Shown: positions 26,455 through 37,100, numbered from the stretch's first letter. The stretch: 64,000 bases of DNA from Nitrosomonas sp. (GCA_024281995.1 JAMWZW010000013.1:1-64000); one strand, 5' to 3'. A program made the numbers and translations. Notes: generated from the sequence alone by a model not told the origin.

Positions 26455-27390
26455 ATGAAATTAGCATTCGTATTTCCAGGTCAAGGGTCGCAATCTGTTG
26501 GAATGATGAACGGATATGCGAATCTACCTGTTATCAGAGAAACGTTTCAAGAAGCATCCGATATCCTTAAACAGGATTTTTGGTCAATGGTAAATGAAGG
26601 TCCCGCTAATGATCTTAATCTCACCATCAATACGCAACCTTTGATGTTAATAGCTGGCATTGCTGTTTTCCGCGCATGGACCAGTTTAGGCGGCTCTCAA
26701 CCGGCAATGCTTGCTGGACATAGCTTAGGTGAATATACCGCATTAGTCGTAGCAGAGGTGCTAAGTTTCGCCGATGCGCTAACGCTGGTTCGATTTCGTG
26801 CGCAAACCATGCAATATGCAGTACCGGAAGGAATCGGCGGAATGGCCGCAATTCTTGGTTTAGATGATGAAGTTATTCAATCAATATGCCATGACATCAC
26901 ACAACAAAGCGACGAAGAATCTCTGGAACCGGCCAACTTTAATTCACCTGGCCAAGTAGTCATTGCTGGCCACAAAAATGCCATCCTGCAAGGCATTGAA
27001 ATGGCCAAATCAAAGGGAGCAAAACGTGCGATTATGTTGCCGATGAGCATTCCTTCCCATTGTTCATTGATGAAACCGGCAGCTGCCAGCATGCAACAGC
27101 AGTTGCAAAATATTGCTCTACACGCTCCCAAAATCACAATTTTGCATAATGCAGATGTACAACCACATAGCGATACCGCATCTATTAAGGAGATTTTGAT
27201 TCAGCAACTCGTAAATCCTGTCCGGTGGGTTGACACAATTAGCGCTTTTGCAACGGCCGGTATAACTCATGTTGTCGAATGCGGACCAGGAAAAGTTCTG
27301 GTTGGGCTCAACAAACGTATCAATCAAAATTTACAACACTTATCCTTGATAGATAGTGAAACGATCAAACAGACTGTTGGTTTAAGGTAA
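26455..27390 (+). CDS. fabD: Malonyl-CoA:ACP transacylase
   Basis: A 311-residue acyltransferase that loads malonyl groups onto acyl carrier protein. Seen: FPGQGSQSVGMM at the N-terminus (oxyanion region), the nucleophile serine in GHSLGEYTALV (about residue 90) with the following arginine in VRFRAQTMQ, and the histidine in IPSHCSLMKPA. It continues the fab operon, 3 bp after fabH. Confidence 0.94.
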   Translation: MKLAFVFPGQGSQSVGMMNGYANLPVIRETFQEASDILKQDFWSMVNEGPANDLNLTINTQPLMLIAGIAVFRAWTSLGGSQPAMLAGHSLGEYTALVVAEVLSFADALTLVRFRAQTMQYAVPEGIGGMAAILGLDDEVIQSICHDITQQSDEESLEPANFNSPGQVVIAGHKNAILQGIEMAKSKGAKRAIMLPMSIPSHCSLMKPAAASMQQQLQNIALHAPKITILHNADVQPHSDTASIKEILIQQLVNPVRWVDTISAFATAGITHVVECGPGKVLVGLNKRINQNLQHLSLIDSETIKQTVGLR

Positions 27391-27450
27391 TCATTACTAT
27401 GCTATGGATAGGCTACTGACAGTCATGACCCTATGTATGGAGAGATGATT

Positions 27451-28188
27451 TTGGAAAATAAAATAACATTGATAACAGGCGCTAGTCGCGGGATTGGACA
27501 ATCTATTGCGTTAAAATTAGGCCAAGAGGGTGCAGTCGTAATTGGCACTGCAACTACGGAAAACGGTGCCAATGCCATTAGTCATTACTTACAAAAAGCT
27601 GATATCAAGGGTATGGGTATCGCTTTGAATGTTAATGACGCAGAGCAAACTAACACCGCTGTGCAAATCATTCGTGAGAAATTTGGTGAAATTGAAATAC
27701 TGATTAATAATGCTGGAATTACACACGATAATCTATTGGTGCGTATGAAAGATGAAGAATGGGACAATATAATCGAAACTAACTTAAAAGCTGTTTTTCG
27801 TTTAAGCCGTATAGTTCTTCGCGCTATGATGAAAGCCCGTTATGGTCGTATTATTAACATTTCATCCGTTGTTGGCGCAATGGGCAATACCGGTCAGACA
27901 AATTATGCTGCTGCCAAGGCTGGTCTTTTTGGTTTTAGTAAATCATTGGCACGTGAAGTAGGCAGTCGAAACATTACTGTGAACTGTGTAGCCCCAGGTT
28001 TTATTGATACTGATATGACACGCTCACTGGCCGATGCGCATCAACAAAACTTAATTCAGCATATTCCACTTGGAAGATTAGGTCGCCCAGAAGAAGTGGC
28101 TTCTGCAGTTGCATTTTTGGCTTCTTCTGCGGCTGGTTACATTACAGGCACAACACTTCATGTCAACGGAGGAATGTATATGGGCTAG
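27451..28188 (+). CDS. fabG: 3-oxoacyl-ACP reductase
   Basis: An NADPH-dependent short-chain dehydrogenase that reduces 3-oxoacyl-ACP, about 245 residues. It has the cofactor motif TGASRGIGQSIA, the NNAG motif (INNAGITHDNLL), and the catalytic serine and YxxxK in ISSVVGAMGNTGQTNYAAAK. The C-terminal YITGTTLHVNGGMYMG is typical of FabG. I chose the TTG start at 27451 because GGAGAG lies 6 bp before it; ATG codons at 27433 and 27445 are alternatives adding six and two residues. Confidence 0.92.
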   Translation: MENKITLITGASRGIGQSIALKLGQEGAVVIGTATTENGANAISHYLQKADIKGMGIALNVNDAEQTNTAVQIIREKFGEIEILINNAGITHDNLLVRMKDEEWDNIIETNLKAVFRLSRIVLRAMMKARYGRIINISSVVGAMGNTGQTNYAAAKAGLFGFSKSLAREVGSRNITVNCVAPGFIDTDMTRSLADAHQQNLIQHIPLGRLGRPEEVASAVAFLASSAAGYITGTTLHVNGGMYMG

Positions 28189-28385
28189 TTAAAATCTGGT
28201 CTAATTAAATCGAATGGCAAAAAATAATTAATCACAAAATAATTACAAGAAATTTTTTATACTTGTAGGACTTTGTTAAAACATGCAAATATTGCAGCTT
28301 AATGCAGTAGTTATATTCTAGTTTTTCTAAGTCATAAAATTTGTTAAAATTCGTAAGTTTTCTTACCGGAAAAGGAAGTATCTAG

Positions 28386-28622
28386 ATGGAAAATATTGAA
28401 CAGCGTATTAAAAAAATCGTAGCTGAACAACTTGGCGTTAATGAAGCTGAAGTTAAAAATGAATCTTCTTTTGTTAATGATCTGGGAGCAGATTCACTTG
28501 ACACAGTTGAACTAGTCATGGCACTGGAAGAAGAATTTGAATGCGAAATACCGGATGAACAAGCGGAAAAAATTAATACCGTCCAAGAAGCAATTGACTA
28601 CGTCACAGCTCACACAAATTAG
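28386..28622 (+). CDS. acpP: Acyl carrier protein
   Basis: A 78-residue acidic helical carrier. The phosphopantetheine-bearing serine lies in [27 protein letters not shown] precedes the ATG. The 197-bp gap to fabG is AT-rich and probably holds a separate acpP promoter, as is usual for this highly expressed gene. Confidence 0.96.
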   Translation: MENIEQRIKKIVAEQLGVNEAEVKNESSFVNDLGADSLDTVELVMALEEEFECEIPDEQAEKINTVQEAIDYVTAHTN

Positions 28623-28663
28623 ATTAGTTTTTGTCCCTTTAAGTACAAGTAATTGGAGTTATA

Positions 28664-29905
28664 TTGTTCAAGCGTAGGGTAGTAATTACCGGATTGGGTA
28701 TTGTTTCGCCCGTTGGTAATACGGTATTGAGTGCATGGGAAAACATTGTTTCAGGTAAATCCGGTATTACCAAGATTACTCGCTTCGATGCCTCCAGTTT
28801 CCCCTCTCAAATTGCTGGTGAAGTCAAAGATTTTGATATTCATCAATATTTGTCAGTCAAAGAAGCACGTAGAATGGATACTTTTATTCACTACGGCATG
28901 GCTGCTGCGATTCAGGCGGTAAAAGACGCGGGTATAGAAGACACCACGCACCTTGATCCAGAGCAAATTGGTGTTAATATCGGATCGGGAATCGGTGGCT
29001 TACCGATGATTGAAAATACCGATACTGCATATCATGCAGGTGGTCCGCGTAAAATATCGCCTTTTTTTATTCCTAGCACAATCATTAACATGATTGCGGG
29101 CAATTTATCCATTATGTATGGATACAAAGGACCCAATATAGCCATTGTTACAGCTTGCACTACTGCTACGCACAGTATTGGCAACTCGGCTCGCATGATT
29201 GAATATGGCGATGCAGATATTATGATATGCGGTGGGGCGGAATCATGTGTCACGCCCCTTGCCATTGGTGGATTTGCGGCTGCAAAAGCCTTATCAGTAA
29301 GCAATGCTGATCCAGCATCCGCAAGTCGTCCATGGGATAAAGATCGTGATGGATTTGTACTCGGTGAAGGTGCTGGGATTCTTGTATTGGAAGAACTAGA
29401 GCACGCCAAACGGCGCGGCGCAAAAATTTATGCTGAATTAGTGGGTTTCGGCATGAGTGCCGATGCATTCCATATGACAGCACCTTGTGATGATGGTGAA
29501 GGCGCATCACGCTGCATGACCAATGCACTGAAAAATGGAGAAATTAATGCCGATGAGGTGGATTACATTAACGCACATGGCACATCTACACCTTTAGGCG
29601 ATATTGCTGAAACTATTGCTGTCAAGCGTTGTTTTGGAGACCATGCTCATAAACTTGCTGTCAATTCCACAAAATCAATGACGGGGCACTTGCTTGGCGC
29701 TGCAGGTGGTGTCGAGGCAGTTTTTTCTACACTGGCAATACATCATCAAATTGCACCACCAACTATTAATCTTATCAATCAAGATCCACAATGTGATCTG
29801 GATTATATTCCCAATACTGCAAGAGAAATGAATATCAAAGTCGCATTGTCTAATTCCTTCGGATTTGGAGGAACCAACGGAACCCTTGTTTTCCGTAAAA
29901 TTTAA
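28664..29905 (+). CDS. fabF: Beta-ketoacyl-ACP synthase II
   Basis: The elongating condensing enzyme, 413 residues. The catalytic cysteine is in [14 protein letters not shown], with histidines in [12 protein letters not shown] and [14 protein letters not shown]. The C-terminal [12 protein letters not shown] is the usual FabB/F loop. It starts at TTG 28664, with TTGGAG 7 bp upstream. It follows acpP by 41 bp, the conserved order. Confidence 0.94.
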   Translation: MFKRRVVITGLGIVSPVGNTVLSAWENIVSGKSGITKITRFDASSFPSQIAGEVKDFDIHQYLSVKEARRMDTFIHYGMAAAIQAVKDAGIEDTTHLDPEQIGVNIGSGIGGLPMIENTDTAYHAGGPRKISPFFIPSTIINMIAGNLSIMYGYKGPNIAIVTACTTATHSIGNSARMIEYGDADIMICGGAESCVTPLAIGGFAAAKALSVSNADPASASRPWDKDRDGFVLGEGAGILVLEELEHAKRRGAKIYAELVGFGMSADAFHMTAPCDDGEGASRCMTNALKNGEINADEVDYINAHGTSTPLGDIAETIAVKRCFGDHAHKLAVNSTKSMTGHLLGAAGGVEAVFSTLAIHHQIAPPTINLINQDPQCDLDYIPNTAREMNIKVALSNSFGFGGTNGTLVFRKI

Positions 29906-29921
29906 ATTCACTTTTCGGCGC

Positions 29922-30917
29922 ATGCGTACGCTACTACGCCTTCTCCTCACCGTTACATTAACAATCATCTTGCTTATCGGATGGCTTTATCTTCACGTAC
30001 ATTCTAAGATTACACTTCCTACTATACCCTATGAGCTTTCCATTCGTCCCGGCAGTAATTTAAAACAAGTTGCACAACAACTAGCAGATGATGGCGTACT
30101 TCTCACCAAATGGTCGCTAATTCTACTGGCACGCTATTCGAACCAAGAATCAGCGATCAAAGCAGGTGATTATCAGCTCACTGAAAACATTACGCAGTTA
30201 ACCCTTTTAGAAAACCTTACAAAAGGTAATGCCAAACAAAATGAAATAAGATTCATTGAAGGTTGGACTTTTGCTCAATTGCGTAAAGTTCTAAATGAAC
30301 ACCCGGAGATAAAAAAAACAACGACCTACTTAAGTGAGGAAGAACTCCTTCGACGCATTGGCGCCACTGAAACCACTGCTGAAGGGCTATTTTTTCCCGA
30401 TACTTATTATTTTATTAAAGGTGATAGCGATATTGATATTTTGCAACGTGCCTATCAAGCTATGCAAAATCACTTGCAAACCAGCTGGGCATCACGCACA
30501 GAATCTTTACCTTTGGCAACACCTTATGAAGCGCTCATCCTTGCTTCCATCATAGAAAAAGAAACCGCAATTGAAAATGACCGAACACTCATTGCAGGTG
30601 TTTTTGTTAATCGTCTGCGTAAAGGCATGCGATTACAAACGGATCCTACTATTATCTATGGATTAGGTGAGCAATTCGACGGCAATTTACGCAAAAAAGA
30701 TCTGCTTGCAGATCAGGCATACAACACTTATACTCGCGCTGGCTTGCCGCCAACACCTATTGCGCTACCAGGTTTAGCCTCCATTCGCGCGGCGCTTAAT
30801 CCTGCTGAAACCAATGCATTATATTTTGTTGCAAAAGGTAATGGAGAATCTCAATTTTCTACCAATTTAGCGGATCATAATGAGGCGGTGAATAAATACC
30901 AGAAACAACAAAAATAA
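29922..30917 (+). CDS. mltG: Endolytic murein transglycosylase MltG
   Basis: A membrane-anchored lytic transglycosylase of the YceG family, about 331 residues, that cuts nascent glycan strands and helps set their length. A short cytoplasmic start and one transmembrane helix (LLRLLLTVTLTIILLIGWLYL) precede a LysM-like part. The catalytic glutamate lies in ASIIEKETAIENDR, with the family segment GMRLQTDPTIIYGLG following. ATG 29922 was chosen because it lies after the fabF stop; an upstream ATG at 29865 would overlap fabF. Confidence 0.88.
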   Translation: MRTLLRLLLTVTLTIILLIGWLYLHVHSKITLPTIPYELSIRPGSNLKQVAQQLADDGVLLTKWSLILLARYSNQESAIKAGDYQLTENITQLTLLENLTKGNAKQNEIRFIEGWTFAQLRKVLNEHPEIKKTTTYLSEEELLRRIGATETTAEGLFFPDTYYFIKGDSDIDILQRAYQAMQNHLQTSWASRTESLPLATPYEALILASIIEKETAIENDRTLIAGVFVNRLRKGMRLQTDPTIIYGLGEQFDGNLRKKDLLADQAYNTYTRAGLPPTPIALPGLASIRAALNPAETNALYFVAKGNGESQFSTNLADHNEAVNKYQKQQK

Positions 30918-30964
30918 AACCATGACACCAATTATTCATTGCCAACTCTAGACTGTGGAACTAC

Positions 30965-33580
30965 ATGACTCAATTTTCCATCGTAGTGCCTACACTGAAT
31001 GAATCCGAAAATATCGATTTACTCTTAACACGATTATTTGCATTAGATTTTAACCCTGACAGTTTTGAAGTCATTTTTGTTGATGATGGATCTACTGATG
31101 GCACACCTGATAAAATACGCGTTTGGGAAGAGAAAACCAATGTTCGCTTGATTGAACGGCGAAAAAAACCTGATTTAACCGCTTCAATACTAGCAGGTGT
31201 AGCAGCAGCCAAAAGTAACATCATTGTTGTAATGGATGCGGATTTAAGTCATCCACCGGAACGTTTAGCGGCAATTGTTACCCCCGTAATCAATGGTAGT
31301 TATGATATAGCCATTGGTAGTCGTTACGTAGCAGGTGGTAGCACTGAAAATTGGCCACTCCATCGCCAACTATTATCACGACTCGGTAGCTGTATAGCGC
31401 GCCCCATTTGTGATGTCAACGATGTTACCTCGGGATTTTTTGCATTCCGTCGAGAATTGGCAACGAGTATTTCTAACCATGCTCATGGCTATAAAATTCT
31501 TTTCGAATTACTGATGGCTAATCACGGGAAAATCCGTGTTATAGAGATACCTATTTGTTTCCATGATCGCACACATGGTACTTCAAAATTATCTTTTGCA
31601 CATCAACGGGCATATATCCACCGTTTATTAACTTTAGCAGGAGGAACAGTTACCCTTAATACAGCAGGTCGATTCGCTGTCGTTGGATTATTAGGCGTGT
31701 TCGTTGATGCCATTATTTTTCAATGGATGATCAATAATGACGCTGGACTGGCTTTCGCTCACTTTGTCAGTTTTTTTGTCGCAGTAACTACCAACTATGC
31801 ACTAAACTCAAAATGGTCGTTTCGTGAATACCACGCGGGCAATCTTCAATGGTATCGATTTAGTCGTTTTCTTACCGTTGGCGCACTTGCATTACTCATG
31901 CGCGGCGGAGTTCTGGCTCTGTTAGTGTATGTTTGGCATGTCCCAACCTATCTAGCCATTTTTCCAGCCATCCTTGCTACTGCAATCATAAACTATTTAG
32001 GTTCAGCGTTTTATGTCTTTCCTGACGAGAAAAATCCACCCTCGCAAGAAATACGCTGGCGAACAGCAGCTGTTGGTATCGTAGCTTTTGTCATCGCACT
32101 AAGGTTGGTTTATTTTGGTCTAGCACAACTGATTCCCGATGAAGCTTACTATTGGCAATATGCTCAACATATGGCTCTCAGCTTTTATGATCATCCGCCA
32201 ATGGTGGCTTGGTTAATTTGGCTGGGCACATCAACTCTTGGGCACAACGAATTTGGGGTGCGTATTGGAGCTATTCTCTGTAGTTTAATAGCAATGGGAT
32301 ATTTGTATGCTCTGGCACAAAATTTGTATGACAAATCTACCGCAATACGTACGTTACTGCTGGTAGCAATTTTTCCTTTCGCATTTGCTTCAGGTCTGTT
32401 AATGACTCCCGACGCCCCCTTAGTCGCAGCATGGGCCGCCGCTCTATATTATCTGGAACGCGCATTAATTGCTGGTCAACGCATAGCTTGGCTCGGTATG
32501 GGCATAGCCTTCGGTTTAGGACTACTATCCAAATATACTTTAGGTTTATTAGGGATTGCAGCACTGGTGTTTGTCATTATCGATCCTGTAGCAAGGCGCT
32601 GGCTGCTTCGCCCTCACCCCTATCTTGCTGCATTACTGGCATTATTGCTTTTTTCCCCTGTAATCATTTGGAATTATCAAAATGATTGGGCATCTTTTGC
32701 TTTCCAATCCAATCGTGTATTGGCTGACGAGTACAGATTCTCAGTACATTATTTAATCGCTCACATTATTATCCTGCTAACGCCTGTGGGCTTTCTCGCC
32801 GCAGCAATTGCCTTATTTTCAGTGATTAAGCCTAAACCTGAAAATCAATTGTCTGAACGTAGGCGCCAGTTATTTATTCAGGTATTTTCTGGTGTTCCAT
32901 TGCTGATTTTCTTCATCATCAGTACATTTGATGCACCGCGTTTTCATTGGACGGGACCGATTTGGCTTGCGATACTACCGACTATTGCCTGGATGATTGG
33001 TCAAAGCAATCATTTGAGCACTTTTACCAAGCGTGTTATGGCAGGCTGGCGATTTACTATCATTGCTAGTGTTTTTATCTATGCTTTTGTGTTGCATTAT
33101 GTTGCGTTAGGTATACCTGGCATACCTTATCAGTTTTTTACAGAACATTATTTTTGGCGAGAAACTGCCGCCGAAATTGAGCGTATCGCAGCTGACGTAA
33201 AAAACCAGAGTGGCATTGACCCTATTATCGTAGGAATGAGTAAGTGGTCCGTAGCAAGCGCACTGTCTTTCTATACTCACAATCATGCAAAGCTGGATAT
33301 TCGTGCACGTAATATGTTTGGTGGCAGTGGCGCCATGTATGAATTCTGGCTTCCCTCTCAAATACCTTCCAATCGCCCTATCATTCAGGTTGGAATGAAG
33401 CCCCGTCATTTGGAAACCGTCAAGATTGATCAGCAAGGCATCGACATTAAAGAAACGCTTATCCAGCCAGGCCCCATTGAATACCGCGTTGTCGAGCGCT
33501 ATGGCACACCGGTGCGGCGCATATACTACCGTATTTCTCAGGGATTCAAAGGTGCCAGCTTGTCCACACCTTCGCGCTAA
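30965..33580 (+). CDS. Three-module membrane glycosyltransferase (GT2-GtrA-PMT/ArnT)
   Basis: An 871-residue protein that combines three usually separate units. Residues 1-230 are a GT2 polyprenyl-phosphate sugar transferase of the DPM1/GtrB type (VVPTLNESENI, FVDDGSTDGT, VMDADLSHPPE, SGFFAFRREL). About 235-360 is a GtrA-like four-helix flippase domain (TAGRFAVVGLLGVFVDAIIF, NYALNSKWSF). About 370-840 is a large multi-helix region of the ArnT/PMT type (LIPDEAYYWQYAQHMALSFY, with the acidic DE in the first loop; DHPPMVAWLIW). This would make, translocate and transfer a lipid-linked sugar in one polypeptide. The acceptor (lipid A, protein or another glycan) is not known. The neighbouring mltG is on the same strand 47 bp upstream. 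Confidence 0.85.
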   Translation: MTQFSIVVPTLNESENIDLLLTRLFALDFNPDSFEVIFVDDGSTDGTPDKIRVWEEKTNVRLIERRKKPDLTASILAGVAAAKSNIIVVMDADLSHPPERLAAIVTPVINGSYDIAIGSRYVAGGSTENWPLHRQLLSRLGSCIARPICDVNDVTSGFFAFRRELATSISNHAHGYKILFELLMANHGKIRVIEIPICFHDRTHGTSKLSFAHQRAYIHRLLTLAGGTVTLNTAGRFAVVGLLGVFVDAIIFQWMINNDAGLAFAHFVSFFVAVTTNYALNSKWSFREYHAGNLQWYRFSRFLTVGALALLMRGGVLALLVYVWHVPTYLAIFPAILATAIINYLGSAFYVFPDEKNPPSQEIRWRTAAVGIVAFVIALRLVYFGLAQLIPDEAYYWQYAQHMALSFYDHPPMVAWLIWLGTSTLGHNEFGVRIGAILCSLIAMGYLYALAQNLYDKSTAIRTLLLVAIFPFAFASGLLMTPDAPLVAAWAAALYYLERALIAGQRIAWLGMGIAFGLGLLSKYTLGLLGIAALVFVIIDPVARRWLLRPHPYLAALLALLLFSPVIIWNYQNDWASFAFQSNRVLADEYRFSVHYLIAHIIILLTPVGFLAAAIALFSVIKPKPENQLSERRRQLFIQVFSGVPLLIFFIISTFDAPRFHWTGPIWLAILPTIAWMIGQSNHLSTFTKRVMAGWRFTIIASVFIYAFVLHYVALGIPGIPYQFFTEHYFWRETAAEIERIAADVKNQSGIDPIIVGMSKWSVASALSFYTHNHAKLDIRARNMFGGSGAMYEFWLPSQIPSNRPIIQVGMKPRHLETVKIDQQGIDIKETLIQPGPIEYRVVERYGTPVRRIYYRISQGFKGASLSTPSR

Positions 33581-33615
33581 GCATCTTTACCAGGTTAATG
33601 GAATATTCTCCCAAT

Positions 33616-34032
33616 TTACTTGATCGAATATTGCGAGACCCGCCACCCTCCATCAGAGGATTTTTCTAATGTTATCGTTTCCAAAGCTAAGCCTTTGACT
33701 GCAAAAGTGGTATAAAACTGTAACACGATATATTCTCCATCTGGCAATCCTGACAATGATTTTGCAGAACCTGCAGTGGCAATATAGCGTGCGGTCACTG
33801 CCCCTCGGGATTCTCTGCTTGCAGTGATTGTTCGTACCCATTCCGCTTCATCAGTTTTCGTTTTGAATACGGGTGATGCCTGCTCCAGACTTTCCTTGTA
33901 TTTTTCAGTATCAACTAACTCAAGCCAAGAACGGGCACTGCTTTCAACCTTTTCAAGAATACTTTTGTCATTCGCATGCGCTATAGTGAGATACAAAAAC
34001 AATAAAAATAGCCCCAGTAAGTGTTTTGTCAT
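33616..34032 (-). CDS. Exported DUF4019-family protein
   Basis: A 138-residue protein with a cleavable signal (LLGLFLLFLYLTIAHA). The mature part fits the DUF4019 family: ARSWLELVDTEKYKESLEQASPVFK, WVRTITASRESRGAVTAR, GEYIVLQFYTTFAVKG and a terminal ETITLEKSSDGGWRVSQYSIK. The family is probably periplasmic; function unknown. It converges on the glycosyltransferase gene with 35 bp between the stops. Confidence 0.75.
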   Translation of the reverse strand: MTKHLLGLFLLFLYLTIAHANDKSILEKVESSARSWLELVDTEKYKESLEQASPVFKTKTDEAEWVRTITASRESRGAVTARYIATAGSAKSLSGLPDGEYIVLQFYTTFAVKGLALETITLEKSSDGGWRVSQYSIK

Positions 34033-34085
34033 TTCCCATCCTTTTAACTTGAATCGTTAGAATTTTGTCATATTCACTCAATCAG

Positions 34086-34883
34086 CTAACCATGGGAAAA
34101 AATATTACCCATTACCCAAATAGAAGCAATTCCTAATAAAATTAGAATTACTTGTTGTATAGTGGCATTGATTTCTGGTCGCCTATGCAAACCTGGAATT
34201 AAATCTGACATCGCTACATAAATCATACTCGCTGATGCGAATCCCAATAACGGTTGTATCAAAAAATTCATGTGATGCAACATAAAAAAAGCCAATATAC
34301 CGCCTATTACGGTGGCAAGACTGGATAACACATTCATCAGAAACGCCATACGGCGCGTATAACCCGAATTCAATAGAATGATAAAATCACCGGCTTCTTG
34401 AGGGATTTCATGCGCAATAATGGCAATTGAAGTTACGATACCCAACTGCGTGTCCGCGATAAAAGCGGCTGCAATCAAGATACCATCTACGAAATTATGG
34501 AAGGTATCACCGACAATCACCATCATGCCACTGCGCCCATGATCGTGTATAGGATTGCTACTCACCATGGCCGAGGCATGCGCGGGATCATGCGCCTCGC
34601 AATCTTCTAGGTGACAATGACGCCACAATACTAATTTTTCCAAAATAAAAAAAATTAAAATCCCAGTTAAAACGGTAATCGTTACCTGCATGGGATTATC
34701 TGAAAGTTCAAGTGCTTCTGGTAATGTATTGAGAAAAGCAGCACCCAACAATGCACCAATGGCATAAGAAACTAATACTGATAGCCACGATACCCGAGCA
34801 TTAAGTGCTAATATTGCCGCAAATAATAAACTTAATATTCCCCCAAGTAAGCTCGCAGCAATAATCCAGGTAAGCGTTGACAT
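34086..34883 (-). CDS. ZIP-family metal transporter
   Basis: A polytopic membrane protein of about 265 residues from the ZIP (Zn/Fe-permease) family, which imports divalent metals. The core metal-site helices are visible: HNFVDGILIAAAF and IIAHEIPQEAGDFIILLNSG. Between helices lies a histidine/aspartate-rich loop (RHCHLEDCEAHDPAHA) typical of metal-sensing or metal-gathering loops. I chose ATG 34883; a TTG at 34901 would extend it by six residues. Metal specificity is not readable. Confidence 0.85.
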   Translation of the reverse strand: MSTLTWIIAASLLGGILSLLFAAILALNARVSWLSVLVSYAIGALLGAAFLNTLPEALELSDNPMQVTITVLTGILIFFILEKLVLWRHCHLEDCEAHDPAHASAMVSSNPIHDHGRSGMMVIVGDTFHNFVDGILIAAAFIADTQLGIVTSIAIIAHEIPQEAGDFIILLNSGYTRRMAFLMNVLSSLATVIGGILAFFMLHHMNFLIQPLLGFASASMIYVAMSDLIPGLHRRPEINATIQQVILILLGIASIWVMGNIFSHG

Positions 34884-34953
34884 AAAGATAATTAAAAACA
34901 AAGGCGGGATTATACGCTGTTGTACACTAACAAATTAATAAGTTGCAAAACAA

Positions 34954-35700
34954 TCATTCGAACCAGATTAATGCAGCCATTCGACCTGTCTCACCATCGC
35001 GGCGATGAGAAAAGAAACGTGTAGAATCACTGAAAGTGCAGACTCCACCACCGTAAATCTGATCAATGCCACTACTTTCTAATAGCTGACGAGCAAGTAA
35101 AAAAATATCTGCCAACCACTTATCCTCATAATCATTATCCTTACTCATAAAAGCTTGTGCGGCTGAAGCATGCTGCTCAACAAATGTTTCATAAACATCC
35201 CTACCGACTTCAAAATGATGAGGCCCGATAGCTGGACCCAACCACGCCATCAAGTTACTAGGATCAACTGGCATTGCTGCAATAGAGCGCGCAATGATTC
35301 CTTCAGCCAGGCCACGCCATCCTGCATGTAATACGCCAACCATAGTTCCTGCCGTATCGCACAAAAATACCGGCAAACAATCAGCAACCATGACAGCACA
35401 TACAAGCCCACGTGTACCACATAGTGCGGCGTCGCCTTGCGGTACTGCTTCTGTCTCAGAATCAATCCAGATCGGTAGCGTTCCATGCACCTGCTGCAAC
35501 CATTTAGGTTCAGATGGCAAATGACGACGTAATAACGCACGATTGCATGTCACATCGGATTGATCATCATTGACGTGCATGCCTAAATTGAATGACGCAT
35601 ACCTGCCCGCAACACCACGACTCACACCGCCATTGCGCGTAGTAAATAGAGCTTTGACATTATTGGGTGCTGGCCAATCAGGTATTATCCAATCATCCAT
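34954..35700 (-). CDS. pgeF: Peptidoglycan editing factor PgeF (YfiH, laccase-like domain)
   Basis: A 248-residue protein of the DUF152/YfiH family. Members carry a cysteine-histidine metal site, have been reported as polyphenol oxidases or purine nucleoside-active enzymes, and in E. coli act in peptidoglycan quality control. Seen: LFTTRNGGVSRG, WLQQVHGT, VMVADCLPVFLCD, GVLHAGWRGLAEGI and HRRDGETGRMAALIW. These contain the two histidines and the cysteine of the site. It is unrelated in fold to the multicopper oxidases earlier in the window. Confidence 0.87.
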   Translation of the reverse strand: MDDWIIPDWPAPNNVKALFTTRNGGVSRGVAGRYASFNLGMHVNDDQSDVTCNRALLRRHLPSEPKWLQQVHGTLPIWIDSETEAVPQGDAALCGTRGLVCAVMVADCLPVFLCDTAGTMVGVLHAGWRGLAEGIIARSIAAMPVDPSNLMAWLGPAIGPHHFEVGRDVYETFVEQHASAAQAFMSKDNDYEDKWLADIFLLARQLLESSGIDQIYGGGVCTFSDSTRFFSHRRDGETGRMAALIWFE

Positions 35701-35936
35701 TTAATTTTTCCGGAAATATTGCGGTCATAAATTTTTGCTTTGACCGGTTATCCATTCAATTACACCTTGAAATTGATATTAATAGGTTAAAATACGGCCA
35801 TCGCCGATTTCACTGAAGCAAGATGTGATTTCTCAATTCTTACCGACTCCACTATAAAGAATAATGAGTAATCACTTGTATCGATAACTGTAAAAACCCT
35901 AAAACTCAAACAAAATGTCAGATATAGGTGTAATAG

Positions 35937-37100
35937 ATGAATTATATAAAAAACTTGGTTAACCCTGCATTTAAATTCCTCATTTTATCAATCGCAACAA
36001 TTTTATTTTTCTCCGCAACCCATGCGTTGGCGGAAGACGATACTGAAACCGAATTTCTCAAATCTGCATTTTCCGGAAATAATCAAGCAATCGAGCAATT
36101 ATTGGAAAAGGGAGTCAATGTCAATTACCAAAACGAAAAAGGATTCAGCGCATTGATGGTTGCCTCTCAGTATGGGCATGCCGATATCGTCGATCTCCTG
36201 CTGAAAAACAATGCGACTGTCGATTTGAAAAATGCGGGCGATGCTACGGCATTAATTCTCGCTGCGAAAAATGGCCATGCCGGTATCGTCAGCGCATTAC
36301 TAGCTAAGGGTGCCCAAATTAACACCCAAACCGTTGACGGCATTACTGCTCTGATGTTGGCAATACAGAAAGGGAACGAAACAATCGTCGATGAACTGTT
36401 AGCCAAAGGCGCAGATATTCATTTACAAACCAAAGAAAAATTGACAGCTTTGATTATTGCCGCGATGGAAGGCCGTGAAACAATCGTTGATAAGCTTTTG
36501 GCCAAGAATGCAAAAATTGATGCACAAGCTGCCGATAATAGCACCGCCCTTTACATGGCTGCCAGAAACGGCCATACCGCAATCGTCGAAACACTGCTTG
36601 CCAAAAATGCATCATTTGATTTGACAGCTATCAATGACACGACGCCATTGTATATTGCCGCTCAGAATGGCCACGTTGATATTGTCAATGCACTGCTGGC
36701 AAAAGGCGCCAAAGTTGACGTAAAAGATAAAAATGACGCGACCGCACTGACACTCGCGGCATTGGCAGGCAACACCGAAATAGCCAAAGCGCTAATTAAG
36801 CATGGCGCCAAAGTCGATCACAAAGCATCCAAAGGTTTTACACCGCTCATATTGGCGGCGCAAAATGGTCATACTGCTGCCATCGAATTATTATTGGAGA
36901 ATCGCGCAAAAATCGACCTGCAAAACGATGACGGTATTACCGCTCTGATGTGGGCAGGTTTGCACGATCACGCCGAGGCCGTAAAAATATTATTAGCCAA
37001 AGGCGCCAACGTGAAAATAAAAAGCAAAACGGGAAAGACCGCTGCCGAAATTGCCAAGGATCCCGCTATCATAGAGTTGCTGCAAGCTGCAGCAAAATAA
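35937..37100 (+). CDS. Exported ankyrin-repeat protein
   Basis: A 387-residue protein with an N-terminal signal (FLILSIATILFFSATHALA) and about ten to eleven ankyrin repeats of 33 residues covering nearly all of the mature part. Repeat consensus units such as TALILAAKNGHAGIVSALLAKGA are seen as TALxxAAxxGxxxIVxxLLAKGA. The protein is probably periplasmic and mediates protein contacts; the partner is unknown. The upstream 235 bp hold no recognised gene. The gdpD-glpD genes follow after 29 bp on the same strand. Confidence 0.85.
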   Translation: MNYIKNLVNPAFKFLILSIATILFFSATHALAEDDTETEFLKSAFSGNNQAIEQLLEKGVNVNYQNEKGFSALMVASQYGHADIVDLLLKNNATVDLKNAGDATALILAAKNGHAGIVSALLAKGAQINTQTVDGITALMLAIQKGNETIVDELLAKGADIHLQTKEKLTALIIAAMEGRETIVDKLLAKNAKIDAQAADNSTALYMAARNGHTAIVETLLAKNASFDLTAINDTTPLYIAAQNGHVDIVNALLAKGAKVDVKDKNDATALTLAALAGNTEIAKALIKHGAKVDHKASKGFTPLILAAQNGHTAAIELLLENRAKIDLQNDDGITALMWAGLHDHAEAVKILLAKGANVKIKSKTGKTAAEIAKDPAIIELLQAAAK

